In this document: positions 1 to 8,457 of the stretch, piece by piece | Numbering within the stretch: the first letter of the stretch is position 1 | Layout of the letters: each line of letters starts with the position of its first letter | Assembly (NCBI GenBank): GCA_020852835.1 | Contig: JADZAC010000045.1 | Coordinates: 1-64,000 of the forward strand | Length of the DNA stretch: 64,000 nucleotides | Source: Flavobacteriales bacterium | GTDB taxonomy: Bacteria; Bacteroidota; Bacteroidia; Flavobacteriales_F; PHOS-HE28 | Reading direction: 5' to 3' | The notes under the pieces: generated by a model | Databases searched by the model: none | Seen by the model: only the letters and a program-made list of their open reading frames with translations | What the model was told of the DNA's origin: nothing | Position numbers and translations under genes: made by a program

Positions 1-3000
1 CCGCTGTTGCGATCGCCGCTGATGGTGGCGCCGCTGCAGTTGTCGCTGACGGTGGGCGCGGCCCAGGTGGCCACGGCATCACACCCCGCACCGGCGCTCA
101 GGCTGATGTCGCTGGGGCATCCGCTGATCACGGGGATGAGGTCGTCAAGTACGGTGACCGTAGCTGTACAATCGTCGGTCAATCCGCCGTTGTCGGTCGC
201 TGTAAGCGTTACGGTCACTTGGCCCAGGTTACTGCAATCAACAGAATTGGGGGAAACGGACAGGGTGATGGTGCCGTCGGGGTCATTACTGCCGTTGTCC
301 ACTAAGGCCGGGGTGATCGTGGCGTTGCCGGTACCGTCCAAATAGATGGTGGCGGCTTGGCACACGGCCACGGGAGGTAGGTTCTTGGCAATGGCGGCCG
401 AGAACTCCGAGGTGTTGTTTGTGGAAAGGCTCGTGGCAGTGGCGGTCACAACGTGCCCATCGGTCAAGCTCACTCCGGTGAGCACCGCCGTGAAACTCGC
501 GTCGCCGGCTGCATCGGTGTTTATGCCGAAAGATCCGAGGTAGTTCGCACCCTCCCCGTATCCACTGGGGTCGGCCGTGGGGGAGGAGAAGAATTCAATG
601 CGGAAATCGCCTAAGGCGGTGCTGTTCAAGGTGCCGACAATGGTGGTGTTGCCGCCCGCCGTGGTGGCGGTGGTCAGCACGGGGAAGTTCTGCAGGGCAT
701 TGGGCCCGCTGTCGGGATCACCGGCATCATTTGCCGTCACACCGTCCGCGTTCAGGTCGATGCCCAGGTCGCCGTTGTCGAAGATCCGGTTCCCCAGCAG
801 GCCGTTGCCCGAACTGTTGGCGGAGCTCACGCGTAAGCCCCTGAATTGGTTGTTGGCGATGGTATTGCCATCGCGGGCCCCCGTGCCTCCGATCAGATTG
901 TTCACGGGGCCGCCGAGGATGCGCACGCCGTCGAGCCCGTTGCCTGCAGCACTGGCCCCGTCGATGAGCACTCCGATGTAGTTGCCCTGGATCCGGTTGT
1001 TCGTGCAAGGTGTATTGGCGAGCTGGATCCCGTTGCCGGCATTTCCGGAAACAACGTTCCCCTGGAACGCGCCGCCACCGCCGATCTGGTTGTTGGAGCA
1101 GCCATTAATAATAATGCCATTGCCATTGGCTATGCTGCCCGTACCTGCTGCATTGATGCCGATGTAATTGCCCTGTATGGAAGAGTTTCCCGAGCCTGAG
1201 CTGCAGTTGATGCCGACCTCTGCGTTTCCGCTGATGATGTTCCGCCCTGCTGCGGAGCCGTTGCCTATCACGGTCCCTGTGGAGTTGTTCGAGCAGCGGA
1301 TGCCGCCGGTGCCATTGCCTATGGCAGCCGTGCCTGCTGCGTTGGTGCCGATCCTGTTGCCCAGGATAAGGGTGCCGGTGGCAGCAAGGTTCATGAGCAC
1401 TCCGTTGCCGCCGTTTCCGCTGATCACATTGCCGGCGGTTTGCGCCGTTCCGCCGATGGTGTTGTTCATCGATCCGGAGCGCACGTAAATGCCGTGATCG
1501 GCATTGCCCAAGGCCGCATTTCCGGCGACGTTGGTGCCGATGTAGTTGCCGATGATGGTGTTGTTCCGGGCATCGTCCTGCAGGTTGATGCCGGATTCCC
1601 CGTTCGCGCTGATCACGTTGCGCTCCGTCGGAGTGGTGCCGCCCACGGTGTTGTCGTGGGCCGCATTGCCGAGCCAGATGCCGTGTTGGGCATTGCCGAG
1701 CGCCCCGTTCCCCGAGGCATCCGTTCCGATCAGGTTGCCCTTTACGATCGTTGTGGTGACATCACTTCCGTCCAGCACCACTCCGTGCCCGTTGTTGCCG
1801 GAGATCTGGTTGTCGGCCACCTCGGTGCCGGAGGCAATACCCTCCACATAGACCCCGTGTACGTTGGGCAATGCCGTATTGCCGCCCAAGGCCGTACCGA
1901 TGGTGTTGTGCCGGATGATGTTGCCCGTGCAGGCGGAGCCTTGGCCATAGACCCAGACTCCTGCACCCAAATTGCCTGCGATCAAATTGCCCGCAGCAGC
2001 CGTGGTGCCGCCGACCATGTTGCCCGATCCGTCGCGGATCAGGATCCCGTGGCTTCCGTTGCCCATTCCGGCAAGTCCGGTGGGGTCCGTGCCGATCCGG
2101 TTCGCTGTGATGGCGTTGCCGGTGCTGGTGGGTTCCATAAGGTACACACCATTGAAGGTGTTGGCGCTGATCACATTGCCCGGGCCGATGGTGTTGTCCT
2201 GGGCGTTCTCAATAATCAAGCCCTGTTGGTTGCCCAGGGCATTGCCGGCGGTGTTCAGCCCGATGTAGTTGCCCTGAACGCTGTTGTTGTTGGCTGCGCC
2301 GCCAATGTGGATGCCCCAGCCGGTATTGCCCGCCACGATGTTCCGTTCCCCTGCGGTGCTTCCACCAACGGTGTTGTGGTGCGCTCCGGATGCCAGGGTG
2401 ATGCCTTCACTGCCGTTTGCCAACGCCGCAGTGCCGTTTGCCTGTACACCGATGAAATTGGCCTGGATGCTATTTGCACTGCTTCCGGAACCCCTTATGA
2501 AGATCGCGTCACCGCTGTTCCCGGACACCAAGTTGCCCTTGCCGGGTTCTCCGATGATGTTTCCGCTTGAACCATCTTCCGCAAAGATCCCGGTGCTTGC
2601 ATTCGGGATCGCCCCGGTTCCGGCGAGGTCGGTGCCAACATGGTTGCCGATGATCAGGTTGTTCTGGGAGTTGTTAAGCCATATACCGCTGTTGCCATGC
2701 CCGCTCATTACGTTGCGCATGGTTGCCGTGGCGGTGCCAATGGTATTGTCATGTGCGCCGTTCTCCATTACCACGCCGTAAGGCTGGCTGCACAGTGCGG
2801 CGGTACCTGCGGGGTTGGTGCCGAAGAGGGTGCGCACCACGATGGCGTGATGTGTTCCGGTGCCATGGAGCACCAATCCTCCGTTCGCGTTCCCGACGAT
2901 CACATTGTACGGGTCATTTGCTTCGTTCACTCCACCGATATCCGCATTGGCGGCATCGTCCACATAGATCCCGGCACCGCCGTTGCCGCCGCATGCACCA

Positions 3001-4748
3001 CCTGGGGTTATCCCGATGTAGCATCCGGTCAGGGTCATCTCTTGTTCGTTGACCAGCACGCCGTTCCCCTGGAAGTTGGTGATGCTCACTCCGTACAAGG
3101 CACACCACCCGGTGCTGAACTCAAGGCCGTTGGCACCGGCACCAGCGCTGGTGCCGTCCACATGGATCACGGGTGTACCGCTGAAGTCCGGCTCCGAGAA
3201 GCCGTCAATGCAGGTGGACGTGTAGAGGGGCGGGTAGGCGCTGCCTGGCATGATCACGTGCGGCCCGGGGCCGGGAATGTCGAAGTAGATGTAGTTGGGC
3301 GTCCAGGCATCGCGGTTGTTGTTGGCCGCCAGGATGGCCTCGCGAAGGCTGATGCCATCGCCCCCTTGGTTGCCCACCAGGGCGATCACCGAGCTCACAT
3401 CACCGTTGACCAGATCAGTGGGGTTGGTTACCGTAAGGCTGCCCGCGAAGCAGTTGTAGTTCTGGGAGAATTCGGAGGTGCTGAAGTCGCCCAGGTGGCT
3501 GGCCGTCATGCTGATGGCCGTGCCTGCGGGGATATCGTACCAGTTCCCGGGCGTTGCCGAGAAGGTCCCGGTGCCCGCACCGTCGGTCACGGCGGAGCTT
3601 AAGCCCAGCCAGGTCCGGCCTTCCCCATGGCCGCTGGGATCAGGGCTTGCATCCGCATAGAAGTCGAACCGGTACCAGGTATTGGGTGCTCCGTTGTATG
3701 TGAAATTCACGTAGACACGGCCGTCCCCGTCGGTCATGGCCGCAGTGATCACGGGGGCGTTCAGGTATTGGTTGGGGCCTGCCGGGCCGGAACCGTTCGG
3801 GGTAATGCCGTCTGCACCCAGGTCGATGCCCAAGCCACCGTTGTCGAACACGTTGTTGCCATTGACCATGAGCCGTGTGGCTCCATCGGTCACGGCTACA
3901 CCTTCTGCACTGCAACCGGCAATGCGGTTTGCGGTATAGGGGTCATCACCCAAGGTGTTCTGTATGGAGCCCGCTTCTGCCCGCACGCCTTGCTGCAGGC
4001 CGCCGATCACCGTGGTGCCGTCATGGGCCAGCCCGAAGAAGTTGTTGTAGATCAGGGTTCCTGAGCAGGTTGCCCCGGTGAGCAGCAGGCCCGGCGATGC
4101 TGTTGCCCCGCTGAACAGGTTGCGGTCGCCTGGGTCAGTGCTGCCCACTTCGCTGCCGTCCCCGGCGATCAACACCCCGTTGCCGGTGCCGCTGGCTGCG
4201 GTGCCAGCCGCGTCGATGCCGATGAAGTTGCCATAGATGCCAGTGCCCGAGGCCGTGGCTTGTACTTCAATGGAGTTGGTGGTGAAGCGGTTGATCACCA
4301 AACCCTGTACCGAGCAGTTGCTGGCAGCGATCGTGAAACTGGTGGCCACGGTGTTGTTGCCGTTCACTTCCAGGAGAAGCACGGCATTGCTGGAGGGGTT
4401 CCAAACATCAGTGTCGGTATTTTTTAAGCTGCCGGGCTGGCTGTAGCCGTCAATGAAGAGTTGTTCCGTGATGGTCGGCAGGCTGCTGGCCAAGGTGATG
4501 GTACGCACCCCTGCACCGGGAATGTTGAACTGGATGGTGTCCGCGCCCGGCGCCGCGTTGGCGTCCACTATGGCCTGGCGCAAGGAACCAGGGCCGTTGT
4601 TTCCGGTGCTCGTTACGATGAAAATTGCCGCATCGGCCTCCGGGGCGAAGGCTCCGGACAGCATGATAACAACTGCTCCGAATGCAAGCAGCTTGTTTCT
4701 TGTTGCACCTGGGTTGCTCACGGGGCTTGGGGTCATATCGGTCGGCAT
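1..4748 (-). CDS. Giant secreted right-handed beta-helix protein with HYR-like domain (partial, 3' end off window)
   Basis: The frame stays open from an ATG at 4748 to the left edge, giving 1582 visible codons; a second in-frame ATG lies at 4736. After a hydrophobic signal or anchor segment (residues about 20-40) comes a helix-entry motif SLRQAI (about 55-60). A second module starts with SLREAI (about 467-472). Between and after these run dozens of Asn/Gly-rich turns of the type NxIxGNxIGT, the signature of parallel beta-helix surface proteins. A segment ending [10 protein letters not shown] closes the helix region. The visible C-terminal part (about 1400-1582) is Cys-containing and Asp-rich, of the HYR/PKD kind (CPSDIS, VSDNCSG). 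The missing end would probably carry a T9SS sorting domain; that is inference. Function is unknown; such proteins are usually large extracellular adhesins or polysaccharide-active proteins. Confidence 0.85.
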   Translation of the reverse strand, partial: MPTDMTPSPVSNPGATRNKLLAFGAVVIMLSGAFAPEADAAIFIVTSTGNNGPGSLRQAIVDANAAPGADTIQFNIPGAGVRTITLASSLPTITEQLFIDGYSQPGSLKNTDTDVWNPSSNAVLLLEVNGNNTVATSFTIAASNCSVQGLVINRFTTNSIEVQATASGTGIYGNFIGIDAAGTAASGTGNGVLIAGDGSEVGSTDPGDRNLFSGATASPGLLLTGATCSGTLIYNNFFGLAHDGTTVIGGLQQGVRAEAGSIQNTLGDDPYTANRIAGCSAEGVAVTDGATRLMVNGNNVFDNGGLGIDLGADGITPNGSGPAGPNQYLNAPVITAAMTDGDGRVYVNFTYNGAPNTWYRFDFYADASPDPSGHGEGRTWLGLSSAVTDGAGTGTFSATPGNWYDIPAGTAISMTASHLGDFSTSEFSQNYNCFAGSLTVTNPTDLVNGDVSSVIALVGNQGGDGISLREAILAANNNRDAWTPNYIYFDIPGPGPHVIMPGSAYPPLYTSTCIDGFSEPDFSGTPVIHVDGTSAGAGANGLEFSTGWCALYGVSITNFQGNGVLVNEQEMTLTGCYIGITPGGACGGNGGAGIYVDDAANADIGGVNEANDPYNVIVGNANGGLVLHGTGTHHAIVVRTLFGTNPAGTAALCSQPYGVVMENGAHDNTIGTATATMRNVMSGHGNSGIWLNNSQNNLIIGNHVGTDLAGTGAIPNASTGIFAEDGSSGNIIGEPGKGNLVSGNSGDAIFIRGSGSSANSIQANFIGVQANGTAALANGSEGITLASGAHHNTVGGSTAGERNIVAGNTGWGIHIGGAANNNSVQGNYIGLNTAGNALGNQQGLIIENAQDNTIGPGNVISANTFNGVYLMEPTSTGNAITANRIGTDPTGLAGMGNGSHGILIRDGSGNMVGGTTAAAGNLIAGNLGAGVWVYGQGSACTGNIIRHNTIGTALGGNTALPNVHGVYVEGIASGTEVADNQISGNNGHGVVLDGSDVTTTIVKGNLIGTDASGNGALGNAQHGIWLGNAAHDNTVGGTTPTERNVISANGESGINLQDDARNNTIIGNYIGTNVAGNAALGNADHGIYVRSGSMNNTIGGTAQTAGNVISGNGGNGVLMNLAATGTLILGNRIGTNAAGTAAIGNGTGGIRCSNNSTGTVIGNGSAAGRNIISGNAEVGINCSSGSGNSSIQGNYIGINAAGTGSIANGNGIIINGCSNNQIGGGGAFQGNVVSGNAGNGIQLANTPCTNNRIQGNYIGVLIDGASAAGNGLDGVRILGGPVNNLIGGTGARDGNTIANNQFRGLRVSSANSSGNGLLGNRIFDNGDLGIDLNADGVTANDAGDPDSGPNALQNFPVLTTATTAGGNTTIVGTLNSTALGDFRIEFFSSPTADPSGYGEGANYLGSFGINTDAAGDASFTAVLTGVSLTDGHVVTATATSLSTNNTSEFSAAIAKNLPPVAVCQAATIYLDGTGNATITPALVDNGSNDPDGTITLSVSPNSVDCSNLGQVTVTLTATDNGGLTDDCTATVTVLDDLIPVISGCPSDISLSAGAGCDAVATWAAPTVSDNCSGATISGDRNS

Positions 4749-4934
4749 GCACCTGAAGCGCCATGCCGATCGCGGAGCTTTAAACTGGATATTTGCCTTA
4801 GGTGGAGCCTTATACTGGTTTCGTCGATATTAGTTGCGGTTGTGTCGATGCCGCGCCCAGGGGCCATGCCCCATAGATGCCTCACTCGCCAAGGGGGCGG
4901 TTTTTCCATGGGTGGTTCACCGCACCAAAGCAGC

Positions 4935-4964
4935 CAGCGGCAACACCCGAAGGGTGCGCCGCTG
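4935..4964. terminator. Hairpin downstream of the siaC operon
   Basis: CAGCGGC pairs with GCCGCTG, and CACCC-GAA-GGGTG pairs inside it. It lies about 40 bases past the siaC stop codon, in the gap before the beta-helix gene. There is no clear T run, so termination activity is a guess. Confidence 0.4.
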
Positions 4965-5005
4965 CACAAGGATCGCTGAAGAAGGACGCCTCGGATGTAC
5001 CCGGT

Positions 5006-5392
5006 TCAGACCACCGGGGCGCCGGTCCGTACATGGATCGGCATGTTGGTCAGCTCGATGAATGATTCAGCGGCTTCCTCCATGAATTCGTCTCCCGATT
5101 CCGTGTACCATGCTATGTGGAACTGCTTTCCGGCTGCCTCGCCACGCCTGATCTCCATCAACAACAAGTAGATGGCCTTCAGCGAGCTGGAATTGAAATA
5201 GGGCAGGTTGAACTCGAACGTGCACAGCTTCGGGAGCGCTTCCAGATTGCGGTCAAGCCACTCCATGATGGGCCTGAAGAAGTTGTTCGCGTTCTCCGGT
5301 ATGGAATTGCCGGTCACCAGGAACCGCGATTGCTCCGAGGAGAAACTAACGGCCGGTGTATTGGCTGTGGCGGGGATGTTCAGTGTTTCCAT
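5006..5392 (-). CDS. siaC: SiaC-family regulatory phosphoprotein (DUF1987)
   Basis: A 128-aa cytosolic protein matching the SiaC/DUF1987 family in length and motifs (FLVTGNSIPENA, WLDRNL, FEFNLPYFNSSSLKAI). In Pseudomonas, SiaC is phosphorylated by SiaB, dephosphorylated by SiaA, and in its unphosphorylated form activates the diguanylate cyclase SiaD. The known phosphorylated threonine falls in the Tyr-Phe-Asn-Thr-Ser region; here the corresponding stretch is N67-S68-S69-S70, so a serine would be the acceptor. It is the last gene of the operon, with a 3-base gap after siaB. No SiaD-like cyclase lies in the window, so the target of SiaC here is unknown. Confidence 0.88.
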   Translation of the reverse strand: METLNIPATANTPAVSFSSEQSRFLVTGNSIPENANNFFRPIMEWLDRNLEALPKLCTFEFNLPYFNSSSLKAIYLLLMEIRRGEAAGKQFHIAWYTESGDEFMEEAAESFIELTNMPIHVRTGAPVV

Positions 5393-5395
5393 GGC

Positions 5396-5917
5396 TTAGG
5401 CTCTATGGCGTGTTAAAGGTGCGGATACTTCGGAGCGGCAGAGGTAGACCCCGTTAGTTTCGGGTTCTGCGTATGCGCGAATGCTGTTGCCCACCTTCCG
5501 GGCGATCTGCAGCATGCCAAGCCCCGCGCCTCCTTTTTCACCGTAGCCTTCTTCGGTCAGTTGCCTTCGGAAGGCTTTCGTGATCTCTTCGGGGCTCATG
5601 CGGGCGATTTCTCCAACGGATTTGAGCAGGCGTTCTGCATCCGTGCCTATGGCACGGTTCGTTACGCGCACCACCAATTCGCCTCCGGCAATGTGCCAGG
5701 CAAAGTCCACGTCGCTGCCCACGTTGTAGCGCTGGGCATTGTCCAGCAGTTCCAAAGCCACGCCAACGAGTTTCTTGAGGTCGTTGCGCGGGCCCAGGTT
5801 GCACAGGGCGATGCACTGCAACAGGCTGATCAGCTGTATGCGCACCTCGCTGCTCAGCTGGCCTTGGTAGTCCAAGAGGCTCTTGTCCATCTCCGGGTTG
5901 TCCTTAGGGGTGTTCAT
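5396..5917 (-). CDS. siaB: SiaB-family protein kinase
   Basis: A 173-aa single-domain HATPase-type kinase. It keeps an N-box (ELLDNAQRY, residues 56-64) and a glycine-rich ATP lid (GEKGGAGLGML, about 126-136). Both are typical of the SiaB/DUF6272 family, which phosphorylates SiaC, and of anti-sigma-factor-type partner-switch kinases. The start codon overlaps the stop of the upstream phosphatase gene by four bases (ATGA), which implies translational coupling and equal dosage of phosphatase and kinase. The protein has no membrane segment or signal peptide. Confidence 0.88.
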   Translation of the reverse strand: MNTPKDNPEMDKSLLDYQGQLSSEVRIQLISLLQCIALCNLGPRNDLKKLVGVALELLDNAQRYNVGSDVDFAWHIAGGELVVRVTNRAIGTDAERLLKSVGEIARMSPEEITKAFRRQLTEEGYGEKGGAGLGMLQIARKVGNSIRAYAEPETNGVYLCRSEVSAPLTRHRA

Positions 5918-8457
5918 GCCGCGTACCGCATGCCGATGAGCAGTACGTCGTCTGTTTGCGGTTGTCCGTTTTTCCAGTCTTCAAATTCCCGCTCGGCCAT
6001 GGCCTTCACTTCGGCAAGGCCACGGGAGCCGCCTTGTTCCAGAAGTTGGGTGAGGCGCTTCATGGAGAATTTCTTGCCCCCGTCAGGGCCTCCGAACTGG
6101 TGGATGATCCCGTCGCTGAACAGGAACAAGGAGTCTCCGGTTTCGAGCTGGATGTGGTGGGCCTTGTAGCCCTCCTTGCGTTCAAACCGGTCGTCGCCCA
6201 AGGGCAGCAGGTCCCCCTTGAAGCGCTCGACCTCGCCATTGCGCAGCAGCAACAATGGAAGCTGTGCCCCGGCGTAGCACAGTTGGCCGTTGTCCAGGTC
6301 AATGGCGCACAGGCCGATGTCGAAGCCGTCGTTGAAGAGCCCGCTTTCGCTGCGTGCGTTCATGGTTTTGCGGACGTGTTCGTGCAACAAGTCCAGCAAC
6401 TCCGCACTGCCGACCTCAGGGTGTTCCGCAAGCAGGTCGTTCAAGCCGTAGTAGGCAATGAAGGTCATCATGGCGGCTGGCACCCCGTGCCCGGTACAAT
6501 CGATCGCCGCCACGAACAGCCGGTTGCCGATGCGCTTCACGAAAGGCAGGTCGCCGCTCACGTTATGCAGGGGCCGGTACATCAGAAAACTCTCGGGCAC
6601 CAGGTCACGCAGTGCTTGTTCGCCCGGGATGATGGTGGACTGGATGGTGCGCGCGTATTCCAAGCTGCTTTCAATGTCCTTGTTCCGCGCGTCCAGCTCG
6701 GTGTTGATCGCCGTGATCTGCTCGTTCTGCAGGCTCACCATGCGCTTCTTCCGCCGCGCCACAAGCCACGCCCAGTACATCCAGCCGGCAAAGCCGAAAC
6801 CGGCCGCGGCCACTGCGATCATCATGTTCCGCGTGGCCTGCTGCCGGGCTTGTTTGGCCTTGATGGCCTGGCTCTCCATTTCGGTGGCCTTGTTCTGCTG
6901 CTCCAGCAGTTCCATGGTGCGTTGTTGGTCGCGCTGTTCGGCCTTCATCCGGGACAGGTTCAGCGTCTGCATCATGCGGCTATTGTCCAGGTCCTTGATC
7001 TTGCGCTCCTGCCGCTCGCGTTCCAGGGAAGCCTGCACGAGGAGCAGTTCGCGCTTGGTGCGTTCGCTCACCATGGCGGCTTCGCGGGTGGCCGCTTCCT
7101 GAAGCTGTTTTTCGTAGATCAGCAAAGACATCTGCTTTTCCCTGTTCTCCGCGTCCAGCGCGAGTTGTTTCAAGCGGGTTTCCTTGCGTTGTGTACGGTC
7201 GAGCAGGTCGGTTTGTTCCCGCTCGATGCGCTGCAGGCGCAGGAGCTGGCCATCGTGCTCGGAGCGTAGCTCGTTCTGCTTCCGCGCCATGCGCTCCTCG
7301 ATCTCCCCGGCACGGCGCTCGTACTGCCTCGATTCCTGGTCCAGGTGCATGTGCTCAAATACCGCCGCCAGTATGCCGCACGCCTCCGCCTGGTCTTTGT
7401 CGCTGTGTTGCTCCTCAGCACTGGCAAGGGCCTCAAAGGCTGCGGCCTGGGCCTTGGCCAGGTCGTTGAAGCTGAAGTTCATGGCGGCTTCGGTGAGCAG
7501 CACACGGGGCAATATGGCGGGCAGTTGCGATCTGGCAACTTGGCGCTTGGCATCGGCCAAGGAAAGGAAGGCCGCATCGCGGTGCCCGGAGGCTGCCATG
7601 GCATGCACCACGTTGATCGTCATGTTCAGGCGCACCTCCGGCAGGTCTTCCACCAGGATCAGGCCTTGGTTGTAGGCTTCAATGGATTTTTCGCGATCCC
7701 CCAGCCGGTTGTACAGTTCGGCCTTGTTGTTGGCGCTCACGGCCGCATCCTCGGCGCGGTCCTCGGCAATAGCCATGCGCATCAGACGCTCCTCGGTTTC
7801 CAGTGCTTCCGCGTTTTGGCCGAGGGTTGCTTGTGAGGAGGCCAAGTGCGCGAGCAGGCTGTACTGCAAGTCCTTGTCGTCCTGGGCGGCTTTGCCGGAT
7901 AGTATGCGCAGGCAATAGTCTTCCAGTTCCTTAGGGGCCATGATGCCGGCGTTGGCGGCAAGTTCCACGCTGAGCATGCTCGATGGGGGGATCTGGTCTG
8001 CCGCCGTGCTTGTGCGGGCCTCCTGGAGGTGTTCCAAGGCTTTTTGCGGGTGGCCCGCAGCGATGTACAGACTGGCCAAGTAGAGCAGGGCGTTGGTGCG
8101 CAGGCTGCTGTGTACCGTACCGTTCACCAAGGTGGCCCGCACCGCCGCACCGATGGCATTTTCCATGTCACCCTTGGCTTTGTGGGCCCGTGCGAGCTCC
8201 AGCAACCCCCGGGTCTGGTCGAGGTCCTGACCGTTCTTTTCGGCTTCCGCGCTTCCCTGTGTTGCGTATTCCACGGCATTGCGCAGGTGCCCGGCCAGCC
8301 GTTCCTTGGTGGAGAGGTCAATGAGCTTGGCAGCGCGTTCCTTGCCTGCTGCAGGCACTGCTGCAGACGAGAGCAAGGGCTGCTCCTGCGCCAGGCAAGG
8401 CACCATTGCGAAGAGCATGGTGCAGAGGATCAATGCTACGGCCTTACCCCCCCTCAT
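5914..8457 (-). CDS. SiaA-like phosphatase: periplasmic TPR, transmembrane helix, SpoIIE/PP2C domain
   Basis: The chosen ATG (8457) gives 847 aa, a clean signal peptide (MRGGKAVALILC...) and a 4-base ATGA overlap with the receptor stop codon; a longer start at 8490 would overlap it by 37 bases. In order: signal sequence (1-23), TPR-like helical repeats (about 30-390), a Gln/Glu/Arg-rich coiled coil (about 390-540), one transmembrane helix (about 545-566), a linker (SLEYARTIQ), then a SpoIIE/PPM phosphatase domain. Metal-binding aspartates are present in SGD (634-636), DCTGHG (653), FSDG (about 781) and TDDV (about 835). By analogy with SiaA it should dephosphorylate SiaC in the cytoplasm, with the TPR part sensing something in the periplasm. 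The ligand is unknown, and the topology is inferred from the signal peptide and single helix. Confidence 0.85.
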   Translation of the reverse strand: MRGGKAVALILCTMLFAMVPCLAQEQPLLSSAAVPAAGKERAAKLIDLSTKERLAGHLRNAVEYATQGSAEAEKNGQDLDQTRGLLELARAHKAKGDMENAIGAAVRATLVNGTVHSSLRTNALLYLASLYIAAGHPQKALEHLQEARTSTAADQIPPSSMLSVELAANAGIMAPKELEDYCLRILSGKAAQDDKDLQYSLLAHLASSQATLGQNAEALETEERLMRMAIAEDRAEDAAVSANNKAELYNRLGDREKSIEAYNQGLILVEDLPEVRLNMTINVVHAMAASGHRDAAFLSLADAKRQVARSQLPAILPRVLLTEAAMNFSFNDLAKAQAAAFEALASAEEQHSDKDQAEACGILAAVFEHMHLDQESRQYERRAGEIEERMARKQNELRSEHDGQLLRLQRIEREQTDLLDRTQRKETRLKQLALDAENREKQMSLLIYEKQLQEAATREAAMVSERTKRELLLVQASLERERQERKIKDLDNSRMMQTLNLSRMKAEQRDQQRTMELLEQQNKATEMESQAIKAKQARQQATRNMMIAVAAAGFGFAGWMYWAWLVARRKKRMVSLQNEQITAINTELDARNKDIESSLEYARTIQSTIIPGEQALRDLVPESFLMYRPLHNVSGDLPFVKRIGNRLFVAAIDCTGHGVPAAMMTFIAYYGLNDLLAEHPEVGSAELLDLLHEHVRKTMNARSESGLFNDGFDIGLCAIDLDNGQLCYAGAQLPLLLLRNGEVERFKGDLLPLGDDRFERKEGYKAHHIQLETGDSLFLFSDGIIHQFGGPDGGKKFSMKRLTQLLEQGGSRGLAEVKAMAEREFEDWKNGQPQTDDVLLIGMRYAA

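Noticed and set aside
1440-2570. 376-codon plus-strand frame
   Set aside because: Lies opposite the beta-helix gene; periodic only because the beta-helix repeats are.
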